Shown here: positions 1-7,874 of the stretch, in pieces | How positions within the stretch are numbered: the stretch's first letter is position 1 | Layout: the number at the start of each line of letters is the position of its first letter | DNA from: DASSTY01 sp035760645 | GTDB taxonomy: Bacteria; Gemmatimonadota; Gemmatimonadetes; Gemmatimonadales; GWC2-71-9 | Reading direction: 5' to 3' | Length of the DNA stretch: 49,316 bases | NCBI GenBank assembly: GCA_035760645.1 | Contig: DASTSO010000003.1 | Span: forward strand, 1 to 49,316 | The notes under the pieces: generated by a model | Databases searched by the model: none | What the model was told of the DNA's origin: nothing | Seen by the model: only the letters and a program-made list of their open reading frames with translations | Position numbers and translations under genes: made by a program

Positions 1-696
1 CTTGGTGAGGTCCTTGTCCTGCGCCAGCTCGACCGCGATGATGCTCGTGCTGTCGGACATCGTGGACTCGATGCGCCGCAGGTGCCGCCCGAGCCCCAGC
101 TGCACGAGCGAGCGGTCGTTGAGCCGCCGCACCGGGATCCCGCGCCGGCGCGCCTCCTCGACGATCGCACCGGTGGAGGGACCGAGGTGCACGCGCTCCA
201 TCACCGCCTGCACCCGCGCGACCGCCGCCGCGCCCGCCGGCGCCGGCGCCCCGTCCCCGAAGCACGCGCGCACGAGGGCGAGCGCCTCGCGCACGCTCGC
301 GAGCCCGACCTCTTCCTCCGCGTACTCGACGACGAGATTCCAGACCGCCGGGTCGTCCGCCGCCACGACCCGGCCGAACTCGACGTCGCTGCCTGCCTGC
401 GCCTGCAGCTCCAGGGCGACGTGCTCGAGGATGTGCGGCCAGCCGGTCCCCTCGCCGAGCCGCTCGCGGAAGCCGCCCGGCGTCCCGCGCGAGCAGGGGT
501 GCTCGCCCACGGGCGGCAGCGCGGCCAGGAGGCGCTCCGCGAAGCCCGCGACGTCGGCCGAGGTGAGCGCCTCGAGCGGGCCGGTCACGACCTCGCAGGC
601 GATCACGGGGGCGAGGCGCCAGAGGTTGGGCCCGCGCAGCGCACGCAGGCGCCGCACGTCGAGCAGCGCGGGATCAGCGGCGACCGTCGTCGGCAT
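1..696 (-). CDS. cphA: Cyanophycin synthetase, N-terminal 232 codons (cut by window edge)
   Basis: ATP-dependent synthesis of cyanophycin, the Asp/Arg storage polymer, in the cytoplasm. I read the minus strand from ATG 696; the frame stays open to base 1. The N-terminal domain carries the RLAPVIACEV and HILEHVALELQ segments, and the fragment ends with LNDRSLVQLGLG, RRIESTMSDSTS and AVELAQDKDLTK. These are the conserved approach to the ATP-grasp domain in CphA. The ATP-grasp and Mur-ligase-like domains (about 650 further residues) lie outside the window. The start lies 23 bp inside the cyanophycinase gene upstream, so the two are translationally coupled in the order cphB-cphA. No frameshift is seen in the visible part. 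Family assignment is firm; enzyme activity cannot be judged from the fragment. Confidence 0.93.
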   Translation of the reverse strand, partial: MPTTVAADPALLDVRRLRALRGPNLWRLAPVIACEVVTGPLEALTSADVAGFAERLLAALPPVGEHPCSRGTPGGFRERLGEGTGWPHILEHVALELQAQAGSDVEFGRVVAADDPAVWNLVVEYAEEEVGLASVREALALVRACFGDGAPAPAGAAAVARVQAVMERVHLGPSTGAIVEEARRRGIPVRRLNDRSLVQLGLGRHLRRIESTMSDSTSIIAVELAQDKDLTK

Positions 697-1639
697 CGCC
701 TCCGTCCCGGTGCGCGGCGCCGTGCGCCTGCTCGACCTCACTCGCGAAGCGGTGCCGCGGCCGCCGCGGCCGGAGGTCGAACGCGTCGCCCTGGCTGAGG
801 AGGTGCAGCCGCACGTCGAAGATCGACAGCGTCCGGTCCCGCTCCTCGTCGGCGATGTTGGTGTAGGTGACGTCCTGCGCGTCGGCGACGTAGACCGCCC
901 CCGAGCCCAGCACGGCGAACCGCTCCTCGCGCTCGACGACGATCGCCGTGTCCTCGTCGAGGCCGATGCCCAGCAGCCGGGGGTTCTGCGCCACCGCCCC
1001 CAGGAGCCGGCCGATCCGTCCGCGCTCGGCGAAGTGCTGGTCGATGATGACGTCCTTGAGGTAGCCCAGGCCCGGCGCCATCTGCAGGTTCTCGCCGATC
1101 TTGTGCGACTCGCGCCCGGTGCCCGCCACCAGCATCGTGTCGGCCATGACCGACGCGCCCGCGGAGGTGCCGGCGATGGTGGCGCCGCGCCAGTAGAGCT
1201 CCTCGATGGCGGCGCAGAGCCGGGTGCCCGAGAAGCGCGTCGTGATGCGGAGCTGGCCGCCGCCGGTGAAGAAGACCACACCGGCGCCGTCGAGCAGCTC
1301 GAGCGGCGGGTGCTCGAGAATGTCGGTCCGCTCGCCGATGTCGAGATGGACGACGTCGCGGCAGCCCAGCTCGGCGAAGCAGCGCCGATAGTCCTCCCAG
1401 ACCTCCTCGGGCACGTCGCTCGCCACCGTGCAGACGACGAGGCGCCGGCCGTCCGCGCAGTCGGCCACCTCGCGCAGGATCAGCCGCCCGCCCTCGCGGT
1501 CCTCGTGCCCGCCGATGATGATGAGCCGCCCCTCGACCGGGCGGCGCTGCTCGGCCGGTCCGGGCACCCGCTCCGGCCGCGGCGCCCGGGCCCGCTTCGT
1601 CGTCCTACGCGTCGTTCGCTTTGCGGTGCTTCTCGCCAT
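674..1639 (-). CDS. cphB: Cyanophycinase (peptidase S51 family)
   Basis: Serine exopeptidase that cuts cyanophycin into beta-Asp-Arg dipeptides. The 321-residue protein has RLIIIGGHEDRE near residue 40, VVFFTGGGQLR near 121, and the nucleophile elbow GTSAGAS near 157-163 with the serine at about 159. This matches the family pattern. ATG 1639 was chosen because GGAGG lies 10 nt upstream; an in-frame start further upstream (about 1717) would add a non-conserved stretch. The first 30 or so residues are unusually basic (MARSTAKRTTRRTTKRAR) and precede the catalytic fold. They could be a nucleic-acid or polymer-binding tail, which is inference. The gene overlaps cphA by 23 bp, so storage and mobilisation genes are co-transcribed. 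Confidence 0.93.
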   Translation of the reverse strand: MARSTAKRTTRRTTKRARAPRPERVPGPAEQRRPVEGRLIIIGGHEDREGGRLILREVADCADGRRLVVCTVASDVPEEVWEDYRRCFAELGCRDVVHLDIGERTDILEHPPLELLDGAGVVFFTGGGQLRITTRFSGTRLCAAIEELYWRGATIAGTSAGASVMADTMLVAGTGRESHKIGENLQMAPGLGYLKDVIIDQHFAERGRIGRLLGAVAQNPRLLGIGLDEDTAIVVEREERFAVLGSGAVYVADAQDVTYTNIADEERDRTLSIFDVRLHLLSQGDAFDLRPRRPRHRFASEVEQAHGAAHRDGGDADDGRR

Positions 1640-1832
1640 GCAGCTCGAGCCTCCAATCGCTGTCGTGCAGCCAGTCTCGTGTGTCACCAGCGCGCCGTCG
1701 CGGTGCCGCGCCTTCACCTCCGGGCGCAGCTCGGGGAGGACCTCGCCGGTGGTGATCGCCGTTGGTGATCAGCGTGAACATCGTCGGATCAGCGCCTGGC
1801 CCCGGCTCGGGGTGTAGCATCGGAACTCGCGG

Positions 1833-1866
1833 CCGCGGGTGGATGGGCGCTACGTCCCACCCGCGG
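1833..1866 (-). terminator. Hairpin downstream of acyltransferase gene
   Basis: A perfect 10-bp stem (CCGCGGGTGG, 1833-1842, with CCACCCGCGG, 1857-1866) and a 14-nt loop start 8 nt past the acyltransferase stop. There is no U tract on the minus strand, so it may be a transcript-end stabiliser rather than a classical intrinsic terminator. Confidence 0.45.
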
Positions 1867-1874
1867 GCAGCCGG

Positions 1875-3278
1875 TCACGCCCGTGGAAGCGGCAGCGAGG
1901 GGGACGGCCGCGCGGGGGCGGAGCCGGGCGCGCGGACCGGCGGCGGCGGGGGCGGGCTCGGGGGCGGCACCGCGCGCGCGAGCCGCTCGCCCAGCTCGCG
2001 CTGCTCGCGGCGCAGGTGGCGCAGCAGCTGCGGCTCGCGGCGCAGGAGGAAGAAACGGCGCGCCTCGAGCCAGGCGTCGGCCCAGCGCTCGTGGATCCCG
2101 AGCGCGAGGAGCCCGAGCGCGGGGAGCCCCAGGAGGCAGATCGCCCCGACGCCGGGCCCCGCGAGCGCGCCGGCGAGCCCGGTGAGCACCAGCAGCCAGA
2201 GCGCGAAGACGCCGGCGCCGACGCCGAACTTGTACGTCGCGGCGATGTCGCGCTCGGGCTGCAGCAGCGTGACGAGGGCGCCGGTGAGGCGGTAGGGGAT
2301 CCACCACGCCGCGAGCCCCACGGCGGCGAGCGCGACGAGCGGCAGCGTCAGCAGCGGGAGCCGCCGGAGCGTCCAGGCCACGGCCGTCTCCATCCGGAGC
2401 CCGGTGTGCAGGTCGGCCGGCGCGAGGTGCAGGCGGGCGAGGATGCGCTGGTGGCGCCGCACCGCGCGCACGAGCCCCGCGATCTCGGGCCGCCGGCCGC
2501 GCCGCACGTCGGCGAGCGCCTCGGTCGTCACCCGCAGCCGCTCGAGCCGATCCGCCGGCGCCGGCGACGCGCCGTGCTCGACGGCGTACACCGCCTCGGC
2601 GCACTCGACCAGCGGCGCGTCCTCCCAGCGCTCGAGGTTGAGGGTGACGCGCCGTAGCCCCTCCTCGAGCCGCTCGGTGAGCGCGCGCACGAGCCCGGCG
2701 TCGCCCGACTCGGCGGCGGCGGCCGCGCTCGCGAGATCGTCCCAGGGGATCGGCGCCCCCACGATCACGGCGACCTCGGAGCGGAACGTCTCCTTGTGCC
2801 GCGGCACGATGCCGAGCGGCACGATCGGCACCGCGTGACCCAGGCGCTGCGCGGCGCCGAGCGCGACGCGCGCGGCGCCCGTCTTCAGCTCGGCGAGCGC
2901 GGGGTGGTCGTGGCTGATCCCCTCGGGAAAGAGCGCCACGGCGTCGCCCGCGGCGAGGGCCTCGCTCGCGGCGGCGAGCGACGCGGCGTTGCGCCCGGCG
3001 AGCGCGGGATCGTCCCGGCGGCGGTAGACCGGAATCGCCCCCGCCGCGCGCACCAGGGGGCCCAGCAGCGGATAGGTGAAGAGCGGCGCCTTGGCGAGGA
3101 ACCGCAGCGGCCGGCGCGCCGCGGCCGCGACGAGGAGCGGGTCGAGCATCGCGTCGGGGTGGTTCGCCACGAGCAGCACGGGGCCCGCGCCGGGGACCGC
3201 CTCGCCCCCGGCCTCGAAGCGGTAGAAGAAGCGCACCGCCACGCGGGCGAGCGCCGGCAGGCGCCGGTAGAGCCACAT
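1875..3278 (-). CDS. 1-acyl-glycerol-3-phosphate acyltransferase-like (PlsC domain) membrane protein
   Basis: Probable glycerolipid acyltransferase at the inner membrane. Of 467 residues, about 25-220 form the PlsC domain: NHPDAMLDPL (His-Asp catalytic motif) near residue 39 and FPEGISHDHP (acceptor-binding motif). The C-terminal half has two hydrophobic blocks (around LLTLPLVALAAVGLAAWW and the later ALWLLVLTGLAGALAG) that should be membrane helices, followed by an amphipathic basic region and a proline-rich tail. The size and C-terminal membrane part fit the large YkoC/GPAT-like acyltransferases rather than the 240-residue PlsC itself. The start ATG 3278 lies 5 nt after the stop of the L,D-transpeptidase gene, so the two are an operon linking peptidoglycan and lipid work. 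Acyl acceptor unknown. Confidence 0.82.
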   Translation of the reverse strand: MWLYRRLPALARVAVRFFYRFEAGGEAVPGAGPVLLVANHPDAMLDPLLVAAAARRPLRFLAKAPLFTYPLLGPLVRAAGAIPVYRRRDDPALAGRNAASLAAASEALAAGDAVALFPEGISHDHPALAELKTGAARVALGAAQRLGHAVPIVPLGIVPRHKETFRSEVAVIVGAPIPWDDLASAAAAAESGDAGLVRALTERLEEGLRRVTLNLERWEDAPLVECAEAVYAVEHGASPAPADRLERLRVTTEALADVRRGRRPEIAGLVRAVRRHQRILARLHLAPADLHTGLRMETAVAWTLRRLPLLTLPLVALAAVGLAAWWIPYRLTGALVTLLQPERDIAATYKFGVGAGVFALWLLVLTGLAGALAGPGVGAICLLGLPALGLLALGIHERWADAWLEARRFFLLRREPQLLRHLRREQRELGERLARAVPPPSPPPPPPVRAPGSAPARPSPSLPLPRA

Positions 3279-3283
3279 CGCAG

Positions 3284-4975
3284 TCAGCGCTTGAGGCGCT
3301 CGAGCAGGCGCGCGCAGCGCGAGCGCGTCGCGGTATCGGCCTCCACCCGGCCCAGGCGGGCGAGCGCGCGCCGGTCGGCGCCGTAGGGATCGTCGCGGAA
3401 CTCGAGCGTGCCGTTCCGCGAGAACGCGGTGAGATAGACGAGGTAGACCGGGAGCCGCTGCGGCACCTTCGCCTGCACCGTCGCCGTGTCCTCGACGAGC
3501 GCCGCGTGGATCTTCCCGGCGCTCCACGCCGGATCGCCCGCGAAGACGTACTGCGCGAGGCGCTCGGGCTCCTCGACCCGCACGCAGCCGTGGCTGAAGT
3601 CGCGCTCGCGGCGGTCGAAGAGCTGCTTGGCCGGCGTGTCGTGCAGGTAGATGTCGAACGAGTTCGGGAACATGAACTTGATGCGGCCGAGCGAGTTGTC
3701 GGGTCCCGGCTTCTGCCGCACGCCGAAGGCGAAGGTCGCCGTGTCCACGCCCTTCCAGTCGATCGAGCCGGGGTCGACGACGGTGTCCCGCTTCGGATCC
3801 ACGATCTCGTAGCCGTGCTCCGCCGCCCACCGCACGTCGGCCTGCATCTTCGGGATGATCTCGTTCGCCACGATGCTGCGCGGCACGTTCCAGCGCGGGT
3901 GGAACACGACGTAGCTCATCGTGTCCGCGAAGACCGGCGTCGCGTTCTCGTACTGCTTGCCCACGATGACGCGCATCGTGAGCACCTCCTTGCCGCCGTC
4001 GTAGGCGTGGAGCTGGTAGTCGGGGATGTTCACCAGCACGTAGCGCGGCCCGAAGTCGTGCGGCAGCCAGCGCAGCCGCTCGAGGTTGAGCTCGATCTGC
4101 CGCACGCGCGACTCGGCCGGCACGTCGAGCGCGGCGAGCGTGGCCGCGTCGACGATGCCTCCCGCCGCGCCCTCGGCGCCGAGCCCGTGGCGGGCGCGGA
4201 AGCGCGCGACCGCCGCGGCGAGGGTGCGGTCGTAGGGCGCCGCGCCGGCCGTCACCGCGGCGGAGTCGAGGTCGCCGGTGGCCGCGAGCCGGGCGCGCAG
4301 GGCGGCGACGCGCGGGCCCCGGTCGCCGGGGCGGATGGGCCCCTTCCCCGGGATCGCGGGCCAACCACCCGCCTCGGCGATGCGGCGGTAGCGCGCGAGC
4401 CAGTCCACCAGGTCGGCGTAGTCGCGCCGGCCGGGCGCGAGCGGCGTCAGCATCTTCGCGAACGTCGGCGCCTGCGCCGCGACGCGCAGGGTGCTGTCCA
4501 CGCTGCGGCGCCGGTCCTTGATGTACCACCCGCTGTCCACCGCGCGCGGATCGAGCCGGCCGGCGAGGAGGTCGCCGCCGTAGTCCACGAAGAGCGCGGT
4601 GAGGCGCAGGTCGAGCTCGGCGAGCGCCGCGGGACCGTGGTCCTTCGCCTCGGCCGCCGCGAGCGCGCGCTCGAGGGCGGCGAGATCGTAGTCGCGCGGC
4701 CGCAGGCCCTGCGCGTCGGCGTGACAGAGCGCCTGCACCAGCTCGCGGGCGCGGTCGGAGGGCCGGTCGCCGTCGAGCCAGAGCGGCGCGGCGGCACGGT
4801 CGGCGTAGATCGTCCGCACCACGCGCCAGTGCGCCGCGGGGACGCCGCGCGGCGGCGGCTTCGCCGCCACGGCGCTGCGCAGCGCGACCGTCGCCGCCGC
4901 CGTGTCGTCCTTGTGACAGCCCAGCACGACGAGGCCCGCAGCCAGTGCGGCCCCCAGCCACCGCCAACGACGCAT
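3284..4975 (-). CDS. L,D-transpeptidase lipoprotein (YcbB/LdtD-like)
   Basis: Periplasmic enzyme expected to form 3-3 peptidoglycan cross-links. The 563-residue protein opens with a lipoprotein signal ending LVVLGC (Cys20). An N-terminal scaffold follows (residues about 45-200), then a peptidoglycan-binding-like module (DRGPRVAALRARL, about 220-280) and the YkuD catalytic domain (about 300-500) with YLHDTP and FSHGCVRV; the catalytic Cys is at about 464. Domain order and length match YcbB-type transpeptidases. ATG 4975 is preferred over GTG 4981 because GAGG lies 5 nt before the ATG and overlaps the GTG. It is first in a two-gene unit with the acyltransferase. A TATCCT box on the minus strand (5016-5021) is a weak promoter candidate. 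Confidence 0.92.
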   Translation of the reverse strand: MRRWRWLGAALAAGLVVLGCHKDDTAAATVALRSAVAAKPPPRGVPAAHWRVVRTIYADRAAAPLWLDGDRPSDRARELVQALCHADAQGLRPRDYDLAALERALAAAEAKDHGPAALAELDLRLTALFVDYGGDLLAGRLDPRAVDSGWYIKDRRRSVDSTLRVAAQAPTFAKMLTPLAPGRRDYADLVDWLARYRRIAEAGGWPAIPGKGPIRPGDRGPRVAALRARLAATGDLDSAAVTAGAAPYDRTLAAAVARFRARHGLGAEGAAGGIVDAATLAALDVPAESRVRQIELNLERLRWLPHDFGPRYVLVNIPDYQLHAYDGGKEVLTMRVIVGKQYENATPVFADTMSYVVFHPRWNVPRSIVANEIIPKMQADVRWAAEHGYEIVDPKRDTVVDPGSIDWKGVDTATFAFGVRQKPGPDNSLGRIKFMFPNSFDIYLHDTPAKQLFDRRERDFSHGCVRVEEPERLAQYVFAGDPAWSAGKIHAALVEDTATVQAKVPQRLPVYLVYLTAFSRNGTLEFRDDPYGADRRALARLGRVEADTATRSRCARLLERLKR

Positions 4976-5061
4976 GCCCACCTCGGGTACGGGAGAGGTT
5001 CAGCTAACTCGTCGCAGGATAGCGGGTTGGCGGACAGCGAGCGGTGGGATGGATCACAGGG

Positions 5062-5180
5062 CAGGGACTAGGGGCTAGGGGCTAGGGGCTAGGGGCTAGT
5101 GACTCCCGGGAGATGCCGGCTTCCGTGCGCCGAGCCCCTCGACCGCACCCTAGCCCCTAGTCCCTAGCCCCTGGTCCCTG
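5062..5180. repeat. Heptamer (TAGGGGC) repeat forming a long imperfect inverted repeat
   Basis: The left arm holds CAGGGAC followed by four perfect tandem TAGGGGC units and CTAG (5062-5100). The right arm (5148-5180), read on the opposite strand, holds CAGGGAC, CAGGGGC, TAGGGAC, TAGGGGC and TAGG. The arms can pair over about 30 bp with few mismatches around a 47-base spacer. The right arm runs into the 3' end of the next gene and supplies its last seven codons and stop. Most likely a dispersed intergenic element or a strong bidirectional terminator; no coding capacity. Confidence 0.85.
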
Positions 5181-5744
5181 TCTTTCGAGCAGCCCCAGCA
5201 CCAGCTCCAGCGTGGTGCCGAAGACGGCGTGGCCGGCGAGGCCGCGGGCGCGGGTCTGCCACGGCAGGGCGAGCGGGACCGGCAGCCGCTCGAGCACGGG
5301 CGTGAGCGCTTCCTCGACGGCGAGCCAGGCGCCGGGGCCGTAGCCCAGCGCGCGCGGCAGGGTGTGCGGGCCGCGGCGGCGCAGGAGCGCGTAGGCGGCG
5401 CCGGCCGTCATGCCGAGCCCGTAGTGCAGCGCCGCCCCGGCGGCGTGCTGGCCGCGATGCGAGAGGATGAGACCGAGTCGGTCGGCCGCGCGGTCGGCGG
5501 CCGCGGCGTAGGGTGAATCGTCGAGGCTGCCGGCGCGTCGCTCCTCCCCGCGGTGCCGCCCTGTCCAGCGCTCGCGCCGGCGCAGCCGCTCCGCCACGCG
5601 CGCCGTCACCCACGTCGCCGCGCCGCCGGCGATCGCGCCCGCCAGCAGATCGCGTCCGAGCCGCTCCCGATCCTCGTCCCGCTCGTCCCGGCGCGTGCGC
5701 GCGTCCCGATCCCGCCGCCCGCCGCCGCCTCGTCGCCCTCGCAT
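5157..5744 (-). CDS. Small membrane protein, DUF1440/YagU-like
   Basis: Function unknown. The 195-residue protein starts with a strongly charged Arg/Asp/Glu stretch of about 30 residues. Glycine-rich membrane segments follow: DLLAGAIAGGAATWV, HYGLGMTAGAAYALLRRRG, and a C-terminal PWQTRARGLAGHAVFG block. The last block recurs in the protein at 46392-46898 (PWQAHARGLAGHLAYG), as do ATW and the RRRGP/RAREP region, so the two are paralogues. Start ATG 5744 has GGGAGC 5 nt upstream. The last seven residues (QGPGARD) and the TAG stop are encoded by the heptamer repeat, so the original C-terminus has been replaced or extended by repeat DNA. The DUF1440 label rests on general resemblance only. Confidence 0.65.
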   Translation of the reverse strand: MRGRRGGGGRRDRDARTRRDERDEDRERLGRDLLAGAIAGGAATWVTARVAERLRRRERWTGRHRGEERRAGSLDDSPYAAAADRAADRLGLILSHRGQHAAGAALHYGLGMTAGAAYALLRRRGPHTLPRALGYGPGAWLAVEEALTPVLERLPVPLALPWQTRARGLAGHAVFGTTLELVLGLLERQGPGARD

Positions 5745-5841
5745 GGCCGCTCCCGCGCTCGCTGTCGCCCGTGCTCCGCCTTCCGCCCATTCTAACGCCC
5801 GGCGAGCCCGGTCGCACACGCAGCGGCGCGCGGCGCGCCGC

Positions 5842-6732
5842 TCAGAGCCCGGTGCGCAGGACCAGCCGGCCGGTGACGGCGTCGGCGGGGACGGCGTAGA
5901 GCTCGCCCGTGAGGGTGAGCGCGGGAATCAGGCGCCAGGTCGCGCCGGCGAAGGCGGCGACGCGGTCGAGGTCCACCTCGATGCGGCGGCGATCGGTCTC
6001 GCCGACGCGGTTGGTGAAATCGACCCGGAAGCGCGGCGCGAGGTGCGTGTAGCCGACGCCCGCGTACGGCGCGAAGCCGTGGCCCGCGCGCCAGCCCAGC
6101 GCGGCCTCGGCGCCGATGAGATTGGGATGGAAGCTGTCGTCCGAGCGCTGCCCCGCGAAACACTCGCTCGCGGGATCCTGCAGCGCCTCGTCGGGACAGG
6201 TGATCGGCGCGCGCACGCCGCCCAACGTGGTGTGCGCCCGCAGGCCCAGCGCGGCGCGCGCGCCCAGGGGCCGCGTCCAGTCGAGCGCGAGCGCGACGAG
6301 ATTCGCGCGCACGCCCCAGACCCGGACCGGCGGGATCCAGCTCGCCTCGAGGCCGACGCCGCGGCCCAGCAGCACGCTCACGCGCGGACGCGGCAGCACG
6401 TTCAGCAGGTTGGCGTTGTCGGGGCCCTTCCCCGGCCGGCAGAGCGTGGGCGTGCGCGTCACCGCGTCCACCTGCGGGACGTAGGCGCCCTCGAGCCCCA
6501 CGCGCAGACGCGCCGCGACGGGCAGCGGGCCCGCCGCCGGCGCCAGCCGGTCGGTCGGCGCGTCGGCGCCGCTGAAGACGAGCGGCACCGAGACGATGGC
6601 GAAGGTCTTCGCCTCGTGCGAGTCGTCCGGGGGAAAGCAGTCGCCCTGCGCCCGGAGCCGCGCCGGGCGGGCGAGGACCAGCGCCGTCAGCACCGCCACC
6701 GCGACCCATGTCGCGCGCCCGCGCCGCGTCAT
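5842..6732 (-). CDS. Exported protein, probable outer-membrane beta-barrel
   Basis: The 296-residue protein has a signal peptide (MTRRGRATWVAVAVLTALVL, cleavage near ARLRAQ) and a mature part of alternating-polarity strands (VAARLRVGLEGAYVP, RVSVLLGRGVGLEASW, FAPYAGVGYTHLAPRFRVD, GATWRLIPALTLTGELYAV). This pattern fits a small outer-membrane barrel of the OmpW/porin-like type. Two pairs of cysteines occur in presumed loops (GDCFPP, TLCRPG, ITCPD, SECFAG) and could form disulphides. ATG 6732 is supported by GGAGG 5 nt upstream. The C-terminus (VLRTGL) lacks the usual terminal aromatic residue, so the barrel call is not certain. The gene lies 14 nt after the SDR gene on the same strand. Confidence 0.65.
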   Translation of the reverse strand: MTRRGRATWVAVAVLTALVLARPARLRAQGDCFPPDDSHEAKTFAIVSVPLVFSGADAPTDRLAPAAGPLPVAARLRVGLEGAYVPQVDAVTRTPTLCRPGKGPDNANLLNVLPRPRVSVLLGRGVGLEASWIPPVRVWGVRANLVALALDWTRPLGARAALGLRAHTTLGGVRAPITCPDEALQDPASECFAGQRSDDSFHPNLIGAEAALGWRAGHGFAPYAGVGYTHLAPRFRVDFTNRVGETDRRRIEVDLDRVAAFAGATWRLIPALTLTGELYAVPADAVTGRLVLRTGL

Positions 6733-6746
6733 CGAGACCTCCGGAG

Positions 6747-7778
6747 TCAGTGTCGGTCGCGCATCGCGCGCACGCCCGCCGCGACGGCGAGCCCCACGCC
6801 CGCGGCGGCGAGCGCCGTGCGCGCCGGGTGCAGCACCGCGCCGGTGTAGAGGCTGCGCTCGCGCACGCGGCCGTGGTAGGCGCCGCGGGCCTGGCCTTCG
6901 CCGCGGCGGGGCGGATGATAGAGGTTGTCGCCGCCGCGGTCGCGCTCCGGGGTGCGGCTGCGCTGCGCGCGGAACAGGGTGCGCTCGACGACCTTGTCGC
7001 CCGCGCGCGGGGCGAGGCCGTAGAGCGAGGCGAAGGCACGGCCCGAGCCGCCCACGATCACCGTGCGGCGCGGGTGCTCGGCGCAGTGGAGGATCGCGCG
7101 CGCCACCGTCTCGGGGGCGTAGACCGGCGGCGGCGGCAGCGGCTCGACGGCCATGTAGTTGCGGGCGTGATCGAAGTAGGGCGTGTCGACCGAGTGCGGC
7201 TTGACGAGCGTCACCGAGACGGACGCGCCGTCGGCTTCGAGCTCGAGGCGCAGCGCGTCGGTGTAGCCCTTCACGGCGTGCTTGCTCGCGACGTAGATCC
7301 CCTGCAGCGGCACCGGGAGGTCGGAGACGATGCTGCCGACGTTGATCAGCGCGCCGCCCCGCGCGCGGAGCTGCGGCAGCGCGGCGAGACAGCCGTGCAC
7401 GACGCCCCAGAAGTTGGTCTCGAAGAGGCGCCGCTGGTCCTCGAGGGTGAGCTCGTCGAGCCGCCCGTACAACCCGACGCCGGCGTTGTTCACCCAGGTG
7501 TCGAAGCGGCCGAACTCCGCCACCGTCACGTCGGCCACGCGCTGGAGCTCCTGCGGCCGCGCCACGTCGGCGGCGTAGTGCATCACCGCCCCGCCCGCGT
7601 CGCGGAGGGTGGCCGCGGCCGCGCGCAGCGCGTCCTCGTTGCGCGCCACCATCACCACGCGCGCGCCGCGCCGCGCCGCCTCGCGCGCCGTGACGAGCCC
7701 GATCCCGCTCGAGGCGCCGGTGATGACCACGACCTGCTCGTCCAGCGGCTTCAGCCGCACTCGCTCTGCCCTCGTCAT
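6747..7778 (-). CDS. SDR-family oxidoreductase with C-terminal membrane tail
   Basis: NAD(P)-dependent short-chain dehydrogenase/reductase of 343 residues. The Rossmann nucleotide motif TGASSGIG is at 20-27, NNAG near residue 93, and the catalytic YVASK near 150 with the preceding Ser in VGSIVSD. The fold occupies residues 12-255. A further ~90 residues include a basic linker and a terminal hydrophobic segment (ALAAAGVGLAVAAGV), suggesting membrane anchoring; this extension is typical of SDRs annotated only as membrane-associated. Substrate unknown. ATG 7778 is favoured by AGGA 10 nt upstream; a GTG three codons earlier is possible. It lies upstream of the barrel gene in the same unit. Confidence 0.85.
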   Translation of the reverse strand: MTRAERVRLKPLDEQVVVITGASSGIGLVTAREAARRGARVVMVARNEDALRAAAATLRDAGGAVMHYAADVARPQELQRVADVTVAEFGRFDTWVNNAGVGLYGRLDELTLEDQRRLFETNFWGVVHGCLAALPQLRARGGALINVGSIVSDLPVPLQGIYVASKHAVKGYTDALRLELEADGASVSVTLVKPHSVDTPYFDHARNYMAVEPLPPPPVYAPETVARAILHCAEHPRRTVIVGGSGRAFASLYGLAPRAGDKVVERTLFRAQRSRTPERDRGGDNLYHPPRRGEGQARGAYHGRVRERSLYTGAVLHPARTALAAAGVGLAVAAGVRAMRDRH

Positions 7779-7845
7779 GCGCGCCACGTCCTGGCCTGGA
7801 GGAATTCGGAAGGAAGGCCAGAATGAGGGGTTCCGGCACCCGGCG

Positions 7846-7863
7846 GCGTGACGTGCGTCACGC
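7846..7863 (-). terminator. Short perfect hairpin after the HATPase-receiver gene
   Basis: GCGTGAC (7846-7852) pairs with GTCACGC (7857-7863) around a GTGC loop. It begins 11 nt beyond the stop at 7875 on the minus strand. No clear U tract. Confidence 0.4.
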
Positions 7864-7874
7864 GCGCGCGCCCC

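Noticed and set aside
1640..1779. ATG near 1779 (minus) starts MFTLITNGD, resembling the beginning of isoaspartyl dipeptidase, which would fit cyanophycin degradation
   Set aside because: The similarity ends after about nine residues and the frame becomes Arg/Pro/Gly-rich shadow sequence overlapping the cyanophycinase start.
1875..4967. One 1030-codon minus-strand open frame and many other long open frames on both strands throughout the window
   Set aside because: At this GC content stop codons are rare in all frames. Only frames with family motifs, ribosome sites and natural protein composition were kept; the rest are Arg/Ala/Pro-rich shadows. The start of this frame is antisense-like noise over the transpeptidase gene and only its end is the acyltransferase.
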